Source of the DNA: JAICLK01 sp963742655 | Lineage (GTDB): Bacteria; Patescibacteriota; Saccharimonadia; Saccharimonadales; UBA4665 | Direction of reading: 5' to 3' | NCBI GenBank assembly: GCA_963742655.1 | Contig: CAVUMM010000005.1 | Location: 558,001-622,000 of the forward strand | DNA: 64,000 nt | Shown here: positions 40,253 through 48,947 of the stretch, one piece after another | How positions within the stretch are numbered: the first letter of the stretch is position 1 | Layout of the letters: every line of letters begins with the position of its first letter | The notes under the pieces: generated by a model | The model's database searches: none | Told to the model about the DNA's origin: nothing | What the model saw: the letters and a program-made list of their open reading frames with translations, nothing else | Program-made: the position numbers and the translations under genes

Positions 40253-41947
40253 GTGGCTATCGCGACATACTTTGCAGCCGTGTACAAAAAACACCGCTAT
40301 TGGTTTGGCCTGATCGCAATCGCCCTGCTGTATATCATCGTTGCCAAGCTTGGTTTGTCGATGGCCGAGACGACCAAGCAGGTGACGACTATCTGGCCGG
40401 CTACTGGAGTCGCGCTAGTTACGTTGGTTATGCTCGGCCCCAAGTTTTGGCCTGGGATATTTGTCGGCGCATTCGTAGCCAACCTATTCACACAGGAACC
40501 GGCGGGCGTGGCCTTCTTCATTGCTATCGGCAATACGCTGGAGGCAGTAGTTGGAGCCTATCTGCTGCATCGTATCGTAAGCTTCAAGGGTTATCTTAAC
40601 ACCATTAACGCGGTGCTCGGATTCGTGTGCCTCGCCGCAGTATTCAGCACGGCGCTCAGTGCCACCATCGGAACGCTCAGCCTGGCAATAGGCGGATTGA
40701 TTACGTGGCAGCATTATATGTCTGTATGGCTTGTTTGGTGGGTGGGTGATATGATGGGCGATCTTATTTTGGCGCCGTTTTTGTTTGTCGTGCTGACGAA
40801 GAAATTTTGGAAAGTACAAACCGGTAGGCGGCTTGAATGGTTCCTGCTGGTCTTGTCGGCTGTGAGCGTCGCGCTTTTAGCTTTTACGGCGAGCCACGAG
40901 ACGACGCTGGCCGACTTCTCGCTTATATATATGACTTTTCCGATTGCGATATGGGCGGCGCTCCGGTTTTACGATGTCGGCGCCGCCACAACGACTCTCA
41001 TCTTTACCGCCGTCGCGATTTTGGGTACGATGCATAAACGCGGCCCGTTCATAAAAGGCGATTCATTCGAACAGGACCTGCTATTTTTGTATGTATTTAT
41101 GGCTGTGCTGGCATGTACATCGTTGCTGATGGGCGCTGCAATAGCGGAGCGCCGCGAAAGCGAGCTCAGACTTTTGGATTACAGCAAAGACTTGGTTAAA
41201 ACGAAAAATCATCTGTTGCGAAACATTTCAAAGGGCAAGCGGATCGAACAGCAAAAAGACCAGCTGGTAAGCATGGCGAGCCACGAACTGCGCACACCGT
41301 TAACCAGCGCTTTGCTTTTTTTGCAAATTTTGGATCGAGAGGTAAAGCGTGAAAATTTCACTCCCGAAGCAGTGACCGAACATGTCAACAGGGTGTTTCA
41401 AGCGCTGAACCGGCTCGCCAAACTGACCGGCGATATCATCGAGCTGAGCAGATCAAAAGCCGGCAAGCTGCGCGTGCAAAAAGAATGGATACGCGCCAGC
41501 GACGTAATTGATGCGACCGTTGCGGATATGCAAATGACCGCACCCAGCCACACTTTGCGAATCGCCGAACGGAGCAACAGACTTGTATTCGCCGATGCGG
41601 TCAGGCTCCGACAAGTGCTGGTAAATCTCATAAACAACGCAATAAAATATTCACCGGCAGGGACAGAGATAGTCATCGGCATGCGGGTATCCAAGCGCCG
41701 GATGATCGTAAGTGTACGCGACCAAGGCGAAGGCATTTCCAAAAAAGAACAGACCAAGATATTTGAGCCGTTCTATCAGCGGGCTGACGGCAAGGCGCAA
41801 GCCGGGTTGGGTTTGGGGTTGCATATTTCTCGCGAAATTATAGATATGCACAATGGTGAATTCTGGGTGGAAAGCGCGCCAAAAAAAGGTGCAACGTTTT
41901 ATTTCACGCTGCCTTTGCCGGCCGCTAAACGCGAGCGAAAGGTTTAG
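40253..41947 (+). CDS. MASE1-domain sensor histidine kinase
   Basis: About 564 residues. Eight or so membrane helices form a MASE1 sensor with KLGLSMAETTKQVTTIWPAT, GVALVTLVMLGPKFWPG and FVGAFVANL. HisKA follows with MASHELRTPLTSALLFLQIL (His about 344), then HATPase with NLINNAIKYSPAG (N box), VRDQGEGISKKEQTKIFEPF (G1) and GLGLGLHISREI (G2). GTG 40253 is chosen because TATAAT ends about 10 bases upstream; a TTG at 40229 opens the same frame. No full response regulator with an output domain is next to it; a lone receiver lies at 42667. Confidence 0.88.
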   Translation: MAIATYFAAVYKKHRYWFGLIAIALLYIIVAKLGLSMAETTKQVTTIWPATGVALVTLVMLGPKFWPGIFVGAFVANLFTQEPAGVAFFIAIGNTLEAVVGAYLLHRIVSFKGYLNTINAVLGFVCLAAVFSTALSATIGTLSLAIGGLITWQHYMSVWLVWWVGDMMGDLILAPFLFVVLTKKFWKVQTGRRLEWFLLVLSAVSVALLAFTASHETTLADFSLIYMTFPIAIWAALRFYDVGAATTTLIFTAVAILGTMHKRGPFIKGDSFEQDLLFLYVFMAVLACTSLLMGAAIAERRESELRLLDYSKDLVKTKNHLLRNISKGKRIEQQKDQLVSMASHELRTPLTSALLFLQILDREVKRENFTPEAVTEHVNRVFQALNRLAKLTGDIIELSRSKAGKLRVQKEWIRASDVIDATVADMQMTAPSHTLRIAERSNRLVFADAVRLRQVLVNLINNAIKYSPAGTEIVIGMRVSKRRMIVSVRDQGEGISKKEQTKIFEPFYQRADGKAQAGLGLGLHISREIIDMHNGEFWVESAPKKGATFYFTLPLPAAKRERKV

Positions 41948-41987
41948 CGTTTTTTATTATCATTAACCTTGGGCTACAATGAAGACA

Positions 41988-42650
41988 ATGGAAACTGACG
42001 CCGCCAAAGTAAGTCTGCTTGAATCCGATGTGCTCGCGAAATTTTTCCATTCGTCACAGACGTTTCAACGTCCCAAAGGACAAATTCTCATCTATCGCGA
42101 CGACGCGATCAATCATTTTTATTTTATCAAAAGCGGTTTTATCAGGGTTTACAACATTACCGATGATGGAGAAGAAAGAACGCTGCTGATCCTGACCGAA
42201 AACGACCTGTTTCCGCTGCTCAAGGACCCGGAGCGGCCGAACAACGCCTCGATTTATTTTTACGAAGCTATGACGGATTGCGAATACGCTTCGGTCCAGC
42301 AGCAGGAATTTTTGGATTTGATCAAACACGACCAGAAGGCGACGTGGACGTTGTTCCGCTATATCAGTGATCTGAGCGGTGTGCTGACCGAACGTGTCCG
42401 TGATTTAGGGGGCAAAAGCGCCGAGGATAAGGTATTACAGCTGTTTGAATATCTCATAACAGTGTGCGGCGAGCAGATCAGGCCGAACGTTTACAGATTG
42501 AAGCTGAAACTCACGCAGCAAGAAATCGGTAATCTGGTGGGCCATACCCGCGAAACAGCGTCTTTGACAATGAAGAAACTAGAAGAACGTGGAGTTGTGA
42601 ACTACAAAGATGGATTATTTGTAATAACTTCACAACCGTCCGGCACGTAG
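41988..42650 (+). CDS. Crp/Fnr-family transcriptional regulator
   Basis: 220 residues. The cyclic-nucleotide-type beta barrel runs from FFHSSQTFQRPKGQILIYRD to the linker helix. The C-terminal winged helix is LKLTQQEIGNLVGHTRETAS, then LTMKKLEERGVVNYKDGLFV. No Fnr-type cysteine cluster is seen at the N-terminus. TACAAT (41974-41979) overlaps an upstream ATG (41979), which favours ATG 41988 as a leaderless start. It follows the MASE1 kinase by 40 bases. Confidence 0.88.
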   Translation: METDAAKVSLLESDVLAKFFHSSQTFQRPKGQILIYRDDAINHFYFIKSGFIRVYNITDDGEERTLLILTENDLFPLLKDPERPNNASIYFYEAMTDCEYASVQQQEFLDLIKHDQKATWTLFRYISDLSGVLTERVRDLGGKSAEDKVLQLFEYLITVCGEQIRPNVYRLKLKLTQQEIGNLVGHTRETASLTMKKLEERGVVNYKDGLFVITSQPSGT

Positions 42651-42666
42651 CAGGCCGGAGGCTGAC

Positions 42667-43044
42667 TTACTGGCCGGCTTTGACATTGGTGAACTGCTGG
42701 ATGAGCGCCAGCAACGCGTCGGCGTCAAAAGGCTTTGCCAGGAAAGCATTTGCGCCGGAAGCCAATCCGGTTTTGTCGGCCGATGGATGGGCGGAGATTA
42801 ATATGATCGGGATATGTTCGGTCTTCGGGTTGGACTTCAATTCTTTGGCAATCGCCCGACCGTCCGCTTCTTCCAGTAACACATCCAAAATGATTATGTC
42901 AGGCAAATTTTCGGCATCCGCTTTATGTATTCGTCTATCGAAAGACGGAGCACTCTCAACTTCGTACCCTTCTTGTTCCAGAAATATCTGAAGCGCGTGC
43001 AGTACGCTGGTTTCATCATCGATGATTAAAATTTTTGGCTCCAT
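42667..43044 (-). CDS. Single-domain response regulator
   Basis: 125 residues, a receiver domain only: ILIIDDETSVLHALQIFLEQ with the acidic pair, IIILDVLLEE (phospho-Asp about 54), ILISAHPSADKTG and the lysine in FLAKPFDADALLALI. Without an output domain it may relay phosphate or act by protein contact. It is convergent with the Crp/Fnr gene. TATACT lies about 45 bases before the ATG. Confidence 0.88.
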   Translation of the reverse strand: MEPKILIIDDETSVLHALQIFLEQEGYEVESAPSFDRRIHKADAENLPDIIILDVLLEEADGRAIAKELKSNPKTEHIPIILISAHPSADKTGLASGANAFLAKPFDADALLALIQQFTNVKAGQ

Positions 43045-43288
43045 AGCTGTTCTTTCTGGCACGCGATGCTCTTAGGGTTTAAGTATAATGGGCGTTCCGA
43101 GTTTTAGCCAGTGAAGGATCTAACATTTTCGTATGATTTCTAAAAACAATTCGCTATCACGGTTGTCTATATCGCTTAAGTAATCTACAATTTCTGAAGA
43201 TAAAGCTTCAGCTTTTTGGTGGCTTCTGATGAGCCACTGGCTGATTTTCGTTAACATCAAATCAATAAACGGATCACTTAGATTGCTT

Positions 43289-43825
43289 ATGAAAATACTG
43301 CTTGACATGTCAATTTCACCGAACGGACTTATCGCCAGGGAGAATGGCGACGATAGTTGGTTGTCGTCTGACGGCTGGGAAGATTTTCAGAAGACCGCAA
43401 AAAGCCTCAACAACATCGTGATGGGCCGCGATACATACGAGCAGGTCACAACCCGGTACAAAAAGTACAATTTTGATAATGTAGAATGCGAGCATAAAGT
43501 CATCGTCACGCGCGACAAAGGTTTCATGACTCTGGATGGATATACGATCGTATATAGTCCGGAGCAAGCCGTGCAATATATTGAAAGCAAAGGCGTCGAA
43601 AAAATGTTTTTAATCGGCGGAGGTAAACTGGTTTCTGCGTTTATCAAGGCGGGGTTCATCGACGAGATCCAGCTCACGATAAATCCCTACATCATCGGCA
43701 AGGGCCGGCCGTTCATCAGCCCGGACGATTTCGATCTGCCCCTGAAATTAACTGGCCACGAAGCGCTCCCCGAAGATAGGATTAAAATCTGCTACGAAGT
43801 TATCAAACAGCACGAATTGGGTTAA
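43289..43825 (+). CDS. RibD C-terminal/dihydrofolate reductase-like protein
   Basis: A 178-residue reductase of the RibD-C type: MKILLDMSISPNGLIAREN, NNIVMGRDTYEQV, HKVIVTRDK, KMFLIGGGKLVSAFIKAGFI and DEIQLTINPYIIGKGRPFI. It binds NADPH and reduces a pterin- or flavin-related substrate. It could replace FolA for dihydrofolate reduction in this folate-making organism, but the sequence cannot decide. ATG 43289 is preferred to the upstream in-frame ATG at 43229. Confidence 0.8.
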   Translation: MKILLDMSISPNGLIARENGDDSWLSSDGWEDFQKTAKSLNNIVMGRDTYEQVTTRYKKYNFDNVECEHKVIVTRDKGFMTLDGYTIVYSPEQAVQYIESKGVEKMFLIGGGKLVSAFIKAGFIDEIQLTINPYIIGKGRPFISPDDFDLPLKLTGHEALPEDRIKICYEVIKQHELG

Positions 43826-43882
43826 GCGGAATCCAAAGTACTCGTCCGCCAGAGCATAGCGGGTGCGTGCTATTATTAGGGA

Positions 43883-44665
43883 ATGAATACTGTTGCGAGT
43901 TTGGAAAAGCTCGGACTGAGCGAGACTGAAGCCGCGGTTTTTTTATTTCTGACGCAACACGGCATCGCGCGGGCTCCGGAAATTCAGACGGCGCTTGATT
44001 TGAACAAGGTCGCAGTATATCGCGCCCTCGGTACGCTTAATGACAAGAAGCTGGTCAGTACTTCCGGCGATAAGCGCGTACAAAAATACGCCGCTGAATC
44101 TCCGCAAAATTTGCTTGTTCAATATGATCGAAACATGCAGGAACTGCACGATGCCAGGGCAGGGCTCGAAGAATGGATCAACGAGCTCGACAAGCAAGAA
44201 AATCAGCTCTATAAAGACCGCAAAATACAAGTATATGAGGGTGTTGAAGGGTTTCGCCTCTGGATCGATGAGCGCCTGAAAGGCGACGTGAAAATTATCA
44301 GGGAATTCGGGCACAATCTGTTCTGGCTCGATTTTGCCAATTCTAAAATGGCGGGCCAAGCTGACAATATGGCACACATGCTCACGCGTATTAAGAAAGG
44401 TATTTCGCTACGAAGCATATATACGGGCAGCAGCGAAATTCCCGACCATGCACGAACTCGCAAAGACTATTTAAAAGAGTCGAGATATTTAAACATGCCA
44501 AGCGTGCCAACACTCTGTCTGTGTGTCTTTGGTTCGCGTGTCGGCTACTATTCCGGAGACAAAAAAGATTACCGTGGAGTTATTATCGATGACAGGCTGT
44601 TGGCGAGCATGATGCTTCTTATCTTCGACAATTTATGGCAACAGGCTGAGCCAGTCTTACTCTAG
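43883..44665 (+). CDS. TrmB-family transcriptional regulator
   Basis: 260 residues. The winged helix reads LEKLGLSETEAAVFLFLTQH, then RAPEIQTALDLNKVAVYRAL. A coiled coil and a C-terminal domain follow, with VYEGVEGFRLWIDERLKGDV. It is a diverged paralogue of the protein at 31709. TATTAT (43871-43876) ends 6 bases before the ATG, so the message is probably leaderless. Its targets are unknown; the SDR gene downstream has a strong promoter and possible operator. Confidence 0.8.
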   Translation: MNTVASLEKLGLSETEAAVFLFLTQHGIARAPEIQTALDLNKVAVYRALGTLNDKKLVSTSGDKRVQKYAAESPQNLLVQYDRNMQELHDARAGLEEWINELDKQENQLYKDRKIQVYEGVEGFRLWIDERLKGDVKIIREFGHNLFWLDFANSKMAGQADNMAHMLTRIKKGISLRSIYTGSSEIPDHARTRKDYLKESRYLNMPSVPTLCLCVFGSRVGYYSGDKKDYRGVIIDDRLLASMMLLIFDNLWQQAEPVLL

Positions 44666-44714
44666 CATCCAACCGCGGATTTAGAATGTTCTATACCGAT
44701 CGTACTGGAGTTTG

Positions 44715-44777
44715 TTGACATATAGTATCGTGTAGTGTATACTACAAAATACTAAAAATAGCACAAGCACTATTTTT
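44715..44777 (+). promoter_or_regulatory. Consensus promoter and leader hairpin of the SDR operon
   Basis: TTGACA (44715-44720), 17 bases, TATACT (44738-44743): the best sigma70-type promoter in the window. The dyad-like GTAGTGTATACTAC overlaps the -10. The leader has AAAAATAG/CTATTTTT (44754-44777). The leader of about 80 bases is long for this genome, which suggests control. Confidence 0.75.
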
Positions 44778-44831
44778 GGTTTTCAGTGAGTTCATATATT
44801 GAGGATAGTTAAGTTAACCGATTTTAAAGCG

Positions 44832-45599
44832 ATGACTGTTACTAAAAAAGTAGTTTTGGTTACCGGTGCCGGCCATGGTATCGGTGCGGCCATAGCAAAA
44901 CGACTTGCCGGGCAAGGTGCTCGAGTGGCTATCACTTATAGGAATGATAAAATCGGAGCGCAGAAGTTGGTAAAGCAATGCGCCGCTGCCGGCGCAGAGA
45001 TGCGAGCCTACCATATTGATGAGCTGGCTGACGACATGCAGACTGAAAAGTTGTTTGCAGAAATCCTTCATGATTATGGCCGCCTAGATATTGTTATAGC
45101 CAATGCAAGCGGCGCTGGCGGTGCGAGTGGCCAAGAAGATTTGGACAACCTTGACCTCGACTTGTGGCGCGAAAACCTCAAAGACGATCTGCTTGTAGCA
45201 GTAACCACTGTTAAACATGGCATCAAAGCCCTCAACAAAAACAAGTCTGGCGGCAAAATTATTCTAATCGGCTCAGTCCTAGGTCTGGATAGTGCTGGCA
45301 ACCCACGTATTACCGCTTATTCTGCCAGTAAGGCTGCGACACATAACTTTGGCAGAACGCTTGCCAAAGTGCTCGCGCCAAAGATTATCGTTAATGTCGT
45401 TGCTCCCGGGCGCTGTTGGTCAAAGGTCTACGACAGCGCGACACCAGAAGAAGTCGCGGCTAAATTTGCGCCGAACAAGCACGGTCGACCCATAGAATGG
45501 GACGAGATCGCCCAAGCTGTCAACATGGTCCTTGAAAATGATTCAATAATAGGTCAAATTATTAATGTGGAAGCAGGTTTTACATTAATAAATAAATGA
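44832..45599 (+). CDS. Short-chain dehydrogenase/reductase
   Basis: 255 residues. The cofactor motif is VTGAGHGIGAAIAKRL, NAG-type IANASGAGG, and the catalytic part IGSVLGLDSAGNPRITAYSA SKAA with Ser, Tyr and Lys. It resembles 3-oxoacyl-ACP reductase-type SDRs. ATG 44832 is used since the preceding codons look non-coding. It is followed 9 bases later by the FMN-binding protein with GAGGAG, so the two form an operon. Confidence 0.88.
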   Translation: MTVTKKVVLVTGAGHGIGAAIAKRLAGQGARVAITYRNDKIGAQKLVKQCAAAGAEMRAYHIDELADDMQTEKLFAEILHDYGRLDIVIANASGAGGASGQEDLDNLDLDLWRENLKDDLLVAVTTVKHGIKALNKNKSGGKIILIGSVLGLDSAGNPRITAYSASKAATHNFGRTLAKVLAPKIIVNVVAPGRCWSKVYDSATPEEVAAKFAPNKHGRPIEWDEIAQAVNMVLENDSIIGQIINVEAGFTLINK

Positions 45600-45608
45600 G
45601 GAGAGTGC

Positions 45609-46076
45609 ATGCGGCCGAAGAATATTATTCAGAAGTACCTCAAAGCTAAACACGTTATGCAGCTGGCGACGGTTCGGAGTGGACAGCCGTGGGTTTGCAA
45701 TCTGCATTATTGGGCGGATGATGATGCAAATTTGTATTGGATTAGCACCGAGGCGCGGCGGCACAGCATGGAAATCGCTGATGATAAACGCGTTTCGGCG
45801 GCGATCGCAGTGCAAACGGATGAGAGCAAACCCGGCACGCCGGTGATCGGCATCCAGGTAGAAGGCGATGCTGAAATAATCGACGATCCAGCGAATGTGA
45901 AAAAAATCCTGCGCCAATATTTTGACTATCACAAAAAAAGCGAGCAATTATTCGAAGATATCATTGCCGGTATCAATCCACATAAACTTTATAGATTAAA
46001 ACCGCGCCTTTACGTCCTGTTTGATGTCGAAAATTTCCCTGATGATCCGCGAAAAGAATGGATCCCACGCAAATAA
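45609..46076 (+). CDS. Pyridoxamine 5'-phosphate oxidase-like FMN-binding protein
   Basis: 155 residues with a split-barrel fold: MQLATVRSGQPWVCNLHYWA, NLYWISTEARRHSMEIADDK, RVSAAIAV, VIGIQVEGDAEII and LYRLKPRLYVLFDV. The family binds FMN or F420 and reduces varied substrates. GAGGAG lies just upstream of the ATG. Its stop overlaps the start of the VOC gene (TAATG), so SDR, this gene and the VOC gene are one operon. Confidence 0.8.
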   Translation: MRPKNIIQKYLKAKHVMQLATVRSGQPWVCNLHYWADDDANLYWISTEARRHSMEIADDKRVSAAIAVQTDESKPGTPVIGIQVEGDAEIIDDPANVKKILRQYFDYHKKSEQLFEDIIAGINPHKLYRLKPRLYVLFDVENFPDDPRKEWIPRK

Positions 46077-46477
46077 TGCGATACAAGCCGCACCATACTG
46101 CGATATCGGTACGGAATCTGGACGAATCGCTGGAATTTTATGCAAAACTGGGTTTCAAAGAAGTGCACCGTTATGATGACCCGGATAAAACCGGCGTTAA
46201 GCTGAAGCTCGACGATTATGTCATGGAGGTTTTTGCGTTTCATGCCAATAAAGAAAAGCCCAAACTATTGCTAGATACCGGAAATAATCTTAACGATATT
46301 GGCGTAAAACATTTCGGGCTTTCTGTCGATGATGTCGAAGCCGCACTCGCCGACATGCGAAAAAAGGGACTCGCGAACGATAAAAGCGAAATTTTGGCTA
46401 AAGGCAGCGCCAGATTTTTCTTTATCCAGGATCCGGATGGCATGTGGGTGGAATTTATTCGCGACGACAGGTATTAA
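46076..46477 (+). CDS. Glyoxalase/VOC-family protein
   Basis: 133 residues with the paired beta-alpha-beta-beta-beta units of the VOC fold: HHTAISVRNLDESLEFYAKL, VMEVFAF, HFGLSVDDVEAALADMRKKG and FFFIQDPDGMWVEFI. The metal ligands His (HHTAIS, KHFGLS) and Glu (VMEVF, WVEFI) are present. Roles include isomerases, dioxygenases and resistance proteins. The start overlaps the previous stop; ATG 46058 in the same frame would add six residues. Confidence 0.85.
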   Translation: MRYKPHHTAISVRNLDESLEFYAKLGFKEVHRYDDPDKTGVKLKLDDYVMEVFAFHANKEKPKLLLDTGNNLNDIGVKHFGLSVDDVEAALADMRKKGLANDKSEILAKGSARFFFIQDPDGMWVEFIRDDRY

Positions 46478-46497
46478 ACAGGTGTAAAAACGCTGAG

Positions 46498-46884
46498 TTA
46501 CTTAACTAGCATCACTTGCGATAGATGATCAAAATCGCTGTCACGTGTTAGAAGCGGCAGGTCATATTGCACGCAGAGTGCGGCGATCCAGATATCATTT
46601 GTGGGTATTGGCGTGCCGTTTCGCTTTAAGAATGCAGCGAGATGGCCGTACTGATCGGCAGTTTCATCATCGACTTCCAATAGCTTGACGCGCGGTTTGG
46701 CTAAAAAAGCATTCAATGTTTCTAAGTTATGCGCCACCTTCCTGCCGTAGTAGAAGCCTCTTTTCAGTTCGCCGATAACGATTACTGGAATATAGACAAT
46801 TTCTGCTCCGTTCAGTGTTGCGAGTATCGATTTGTTGCCGCGCACGTAGTCGCTGTATGCGTTGGTGTCCAGGACAAGATTCAC
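46498..46884 (-). CDS. vapC: VapC-type PIN toxin
   Basis: A 128-residue classical VapC. It has Asp6 in LVLDTNAYSDY, Glu39 in VIVIGELKRGFYYG, Asp97 in TNDIWIAALC and Asp115/117 in LLTRDSDFDHL. VapC proteins cut initiator tRNA or rRNA. Its start overlaps the antitoxin stop by 4 bases (ATGA). This module is not next to a tRNA, unlike the others. Confidence 0.92.
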   Translation of the reverse strand: MNLVLDTNAYSDYVRGNKSILATLNGAEIVYIPVIVIGELKRGFYYGRKVAHNLETLNAFLAKPRVKLLEVDDETADQYGHLAAFLKRNGTPIPTNDIWIAALCVQYDLPLLTRDSDFDHLSQVMLVK

Positions 46885-47144
46885 TGCCAGTCCTTGGGAT
46901 TGACCGTGCGTGCATCTTGCATTGCCTTATCGAAATCCGGATCGTCGGCCCAACTGCCGGACAGATCGTCAAAATCGTGATGCGCTGTTTGTTTACTTTT
47001 TGTATGTCGTTGCGGCTTAGCGGCCTGCTCAAGTATCTCCACCAGCGTTTTGTTCAAACTTTTGTGCGTGCGCATAGCGCGGGCGCGAAGCGCGGCGTCC
47101 GTTTTGGGCGGGATATTACGGATAGTGTACTGCACGTCTTTCAT
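46881..47144 (-). CDS. vapB: Ribbon-helix-helix antitoxin of VapBC pair
   Basis: 87 residues. DVQYTIRNIPPKTDAALRAR, then AMRTHKSLNKTLVEILEQA form the DNA-binding ribbon-helix-helix. The acidic tail DFDDLSGSWADDPDFDKAM binds the toxin. ATG 47144 is supported by TATAAT (minus strand, 47151-47156), ending 6 bases before it; the longer frame to 47192 is not used. Confidence 0.85.
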   Translation of the reverse strand: MKDVQYTIRNIPPKTDAALRARAMRTHKSLNKTLVEILEQAAKPQRHTKSKQTAHHDFDDLSGSWADDPDFDKAMQDARTVNPKDWQ

Positions 47145-47150
47145 GCCTAC

Positions 47151-47179
47151 ATTATAGATAAATGCATACAAACGGTCAA
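47151..47179 (-). promoter_or_regulatory. vapBC promoter
   Basis: TTGACC (47174-47179), 17 bases, TATAAT (47151-47156) on the minus strand, and the ATG 6 bases later: a leaderless promoter. Confidence 0.7.
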
Positions 47180-47239
47180 TCAATACATGCAAAGCCAGGC
47201 CATTCGTAAGGTGCTATTTTGGCTAAGTAGTGTTGCGTT

Positions 47240-47836
47240 TTAAATCGTTTGCCGGCAATCTTCGCCAATCCACATCTGGTCAGCAGGGTTTGGGTAGGGC
47301 GGATTGTAATCAAATGTTATTAAACATTTAATTTTTCGATTGTATTTAACATAGCTTAAAAAACTCGCGTTATCTTTTGGGTGATGAAATAGATCCGCAA
47401 CGGCAGTCTGGTCGGGGTATTCTTTGTGCCATCCCTGTGTTTGTAAAAATTGCTCAAGTCCGGGCGAAACTTGCTGCCAATTAGATTGGAACGAACTGTC
47501 AAATTTCATTGGCCGAATAGAGTCCATTTTTAAACAGGTCACCGGAATACGTTCGCCGGGCTTTGTGCCGTATAAAAGATCATTCTCCAATAATTCGTCT
47601 ATGCAGCCGCCTTGTTTGTCTTGCGGGTGGTGCGCGTGATCCGGTGCAAAGTGTAAGTCATGATTCTGTAAGTAGCCGTTGACCGGGTTGAAGTAGTGGT
47701 CATATGTGTCATTAACATTGGCAAGTACGGCCGCCTTGCTCTTTGGGCGCCAATTCTGATAGGCGAATATACCTGTCAAAATAAATATGCAGCTGCTGAT
47801 AACGGCTATTGTAATATAGTAACGGCGGTTGTTCAT
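47240..47836 (-). CDS. Membrane-anchored protein of unknown function
   Basis: About 198 residues. One N-terminal membrane segment (about 7-27, ITIAVISSCIFILTGIFAY) anchors an external domain with several cysteines (GGCIDELL, VTCLKMD, KCLITF, EDCRQ). No family is recognised. A TATACT box lies about 12 bases before ATG 47836. It stands alone between vapBC and the dehydrogenase gene. Confidence 0.6.
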   Translation of the reverse strand: MNNRRYYITIAVISSCIFILTGIFAYQNWRPKSKAAVLANVNDTYDHYFNPVNGYLQNHDLHFAPDHAHHPQDKQGGCIDELLENDLLYGTKPGERIPVTCLKMDSIRPMKFDSSFQSNWQQVSPGLEQFLQTQGWHKEYPDQTAVADLFHHPKDNASFLSYVKYNRKIKCLITFDYNPPYPNPADQMWIGEDCRQTI

Positions 47837-47939
47837 TTCGGTAGGGAAAGTATAGCAATACAATAGACTGACTTGTCAAACAAGACGATTTAAGTATGGC
47901 ATGTCGAATGAAGTTGTGCCTGCTGCTATACTGTCAGCT

Positions 47940-48935
47940 ATGCGAGTGGCTATTGCAGATATTACGGAGAAAATGACGAATGTGCTCGAATCTAAAGGAT
48001 TTGTAAAGAGCGACATACCGTTTATGATTGAAATGTATTTGGGCGGCGAGCTGCGCGGGCATACCAGCCACGGTCTGGCGAGCTTCCCGGGATTTATCAA
48101 AGAAGATTTTTCTAAACTGCCCGAACCGGAAGTTATCAAAGAAACGGCTTCGTTTTTTCTAGTTGATGCAAAAGGCCGTTCGGGAAATGAGATTGGCAAA
48201 CGTGCAGCCGATGAGGCCATCAAACGGGCAAAGAAAGAAGTCGTCGGTACGGCCATGATCAAGAATATGGACAGCTGGCTGCGCCCGGGCGCGATTGCGA
48301 AGTATATAGCGGGACAAGGCTTCTTAGCTATCATTGTCAATAGCGGGGGCGGCGCATCGATCGCTCCACCGGGAGGATTTGATTCCGTACTTGGCACAAA
48401 CCCCATTGCTTACGGCATCCCCACTGATGACGGACCCTTAGTCGTGGACATGGCTACCGCAAAGCGCGCCTGGGGTCAAGTCAGGTTGGCTAACAAGTAT
48501 GGAACGGATTTGCCGGCGGATTCTTTTTATGACGATGAAGGCAACGTGACGATTGATTCAAAAAAAGCGTGGTCTGTTATGCCGGCTGGCGAATACAAAG
48601 GTTTTTCGCTCGCACTTTTGATTGAAATAATGTGCGGTTCACTCCTTGGAATGCCGATGATGATTAATACTCAGAACGCAGGAAGCACATATGGAACCAA
48701 TCTGCTTGAGAGGGGCGGCTTTATTTTCGCAATTGATCCGGAGCAAACTGTCGGCCTCGAAAAATTTAAGCGTGCGAACAGCGAACTTATCTCTAAAATC
48801 AAGGGGACACGAGCGCGAAAAGGCGAGCAGATCAGGATTCCGGGTGAAGATGGTTCGGCGCGGCACTCCAGTCAACTCGCGGATGGTTATATGGAAGTTG
48901 CTCGTGAAGTATGGGACGAGATACGGAATCTATAG
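47940..48935 (+). CDS. Malate/L-lactate dehydrogenase family (Ldh2 type)
   Basis: 331 residues of the NAD(P)-dependent Ldh family unrelated to classical LDH. It shows GGELRGHTSHGLASFPGFIK, AIIVNSGGGASIAPPGG, LGTNPIAYGIPTDDGPLVVD and MPAGEYKGFSLALLIEIMCG. It reduces or oxidises 2-oxoacids and similar compounds. TATACT (47927-47932) ends 7 bases before ATG 47940, favouring it over the ATG at 47901. An SDR gene follows 12 bases later with GAAAGGAA. Confidence 0.88.
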   Translation: MRVAIADITEKMTNVLESKGFVKSDIPFMIEMYLGGELRGHTSHGLASFPGFIKEDFSKLPEPEVIKETASFFLVDAKGRSGNEIGKRAADEAIKRAKKEVVGTAMIKNMDSWLRPGAIAKYIAGQGFLAIIVNSGGGASIAPPGGFDSVLGTNPIAYGIPTDDGPLVVDMATAKRAWGQVRLANKYGTDLPADSFYDDEGNVTIDSKKAWSVMPAGEYKGFSLALLIEIMCGSLLGMPMMINTQNAGSTYGTNLLERGGFIFAIDPEQTVGLEKFKRANSELISKIKGTRARKGEQIRIPGEDGSARHSSQLADGYMEVAREVWDEIRNL

Positions 48936-48947
48936 AAAGGAAGCAGT

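Noticed and set aside
43120..43257. Possible 45-codon minus-strand gene (MLTKISQWLIRSHQKAEALS...)
   Set aside because: Protein-like, but short, without a clear promoter or ribosome site, and close to the divergent start of the reductase gene; not enough support.
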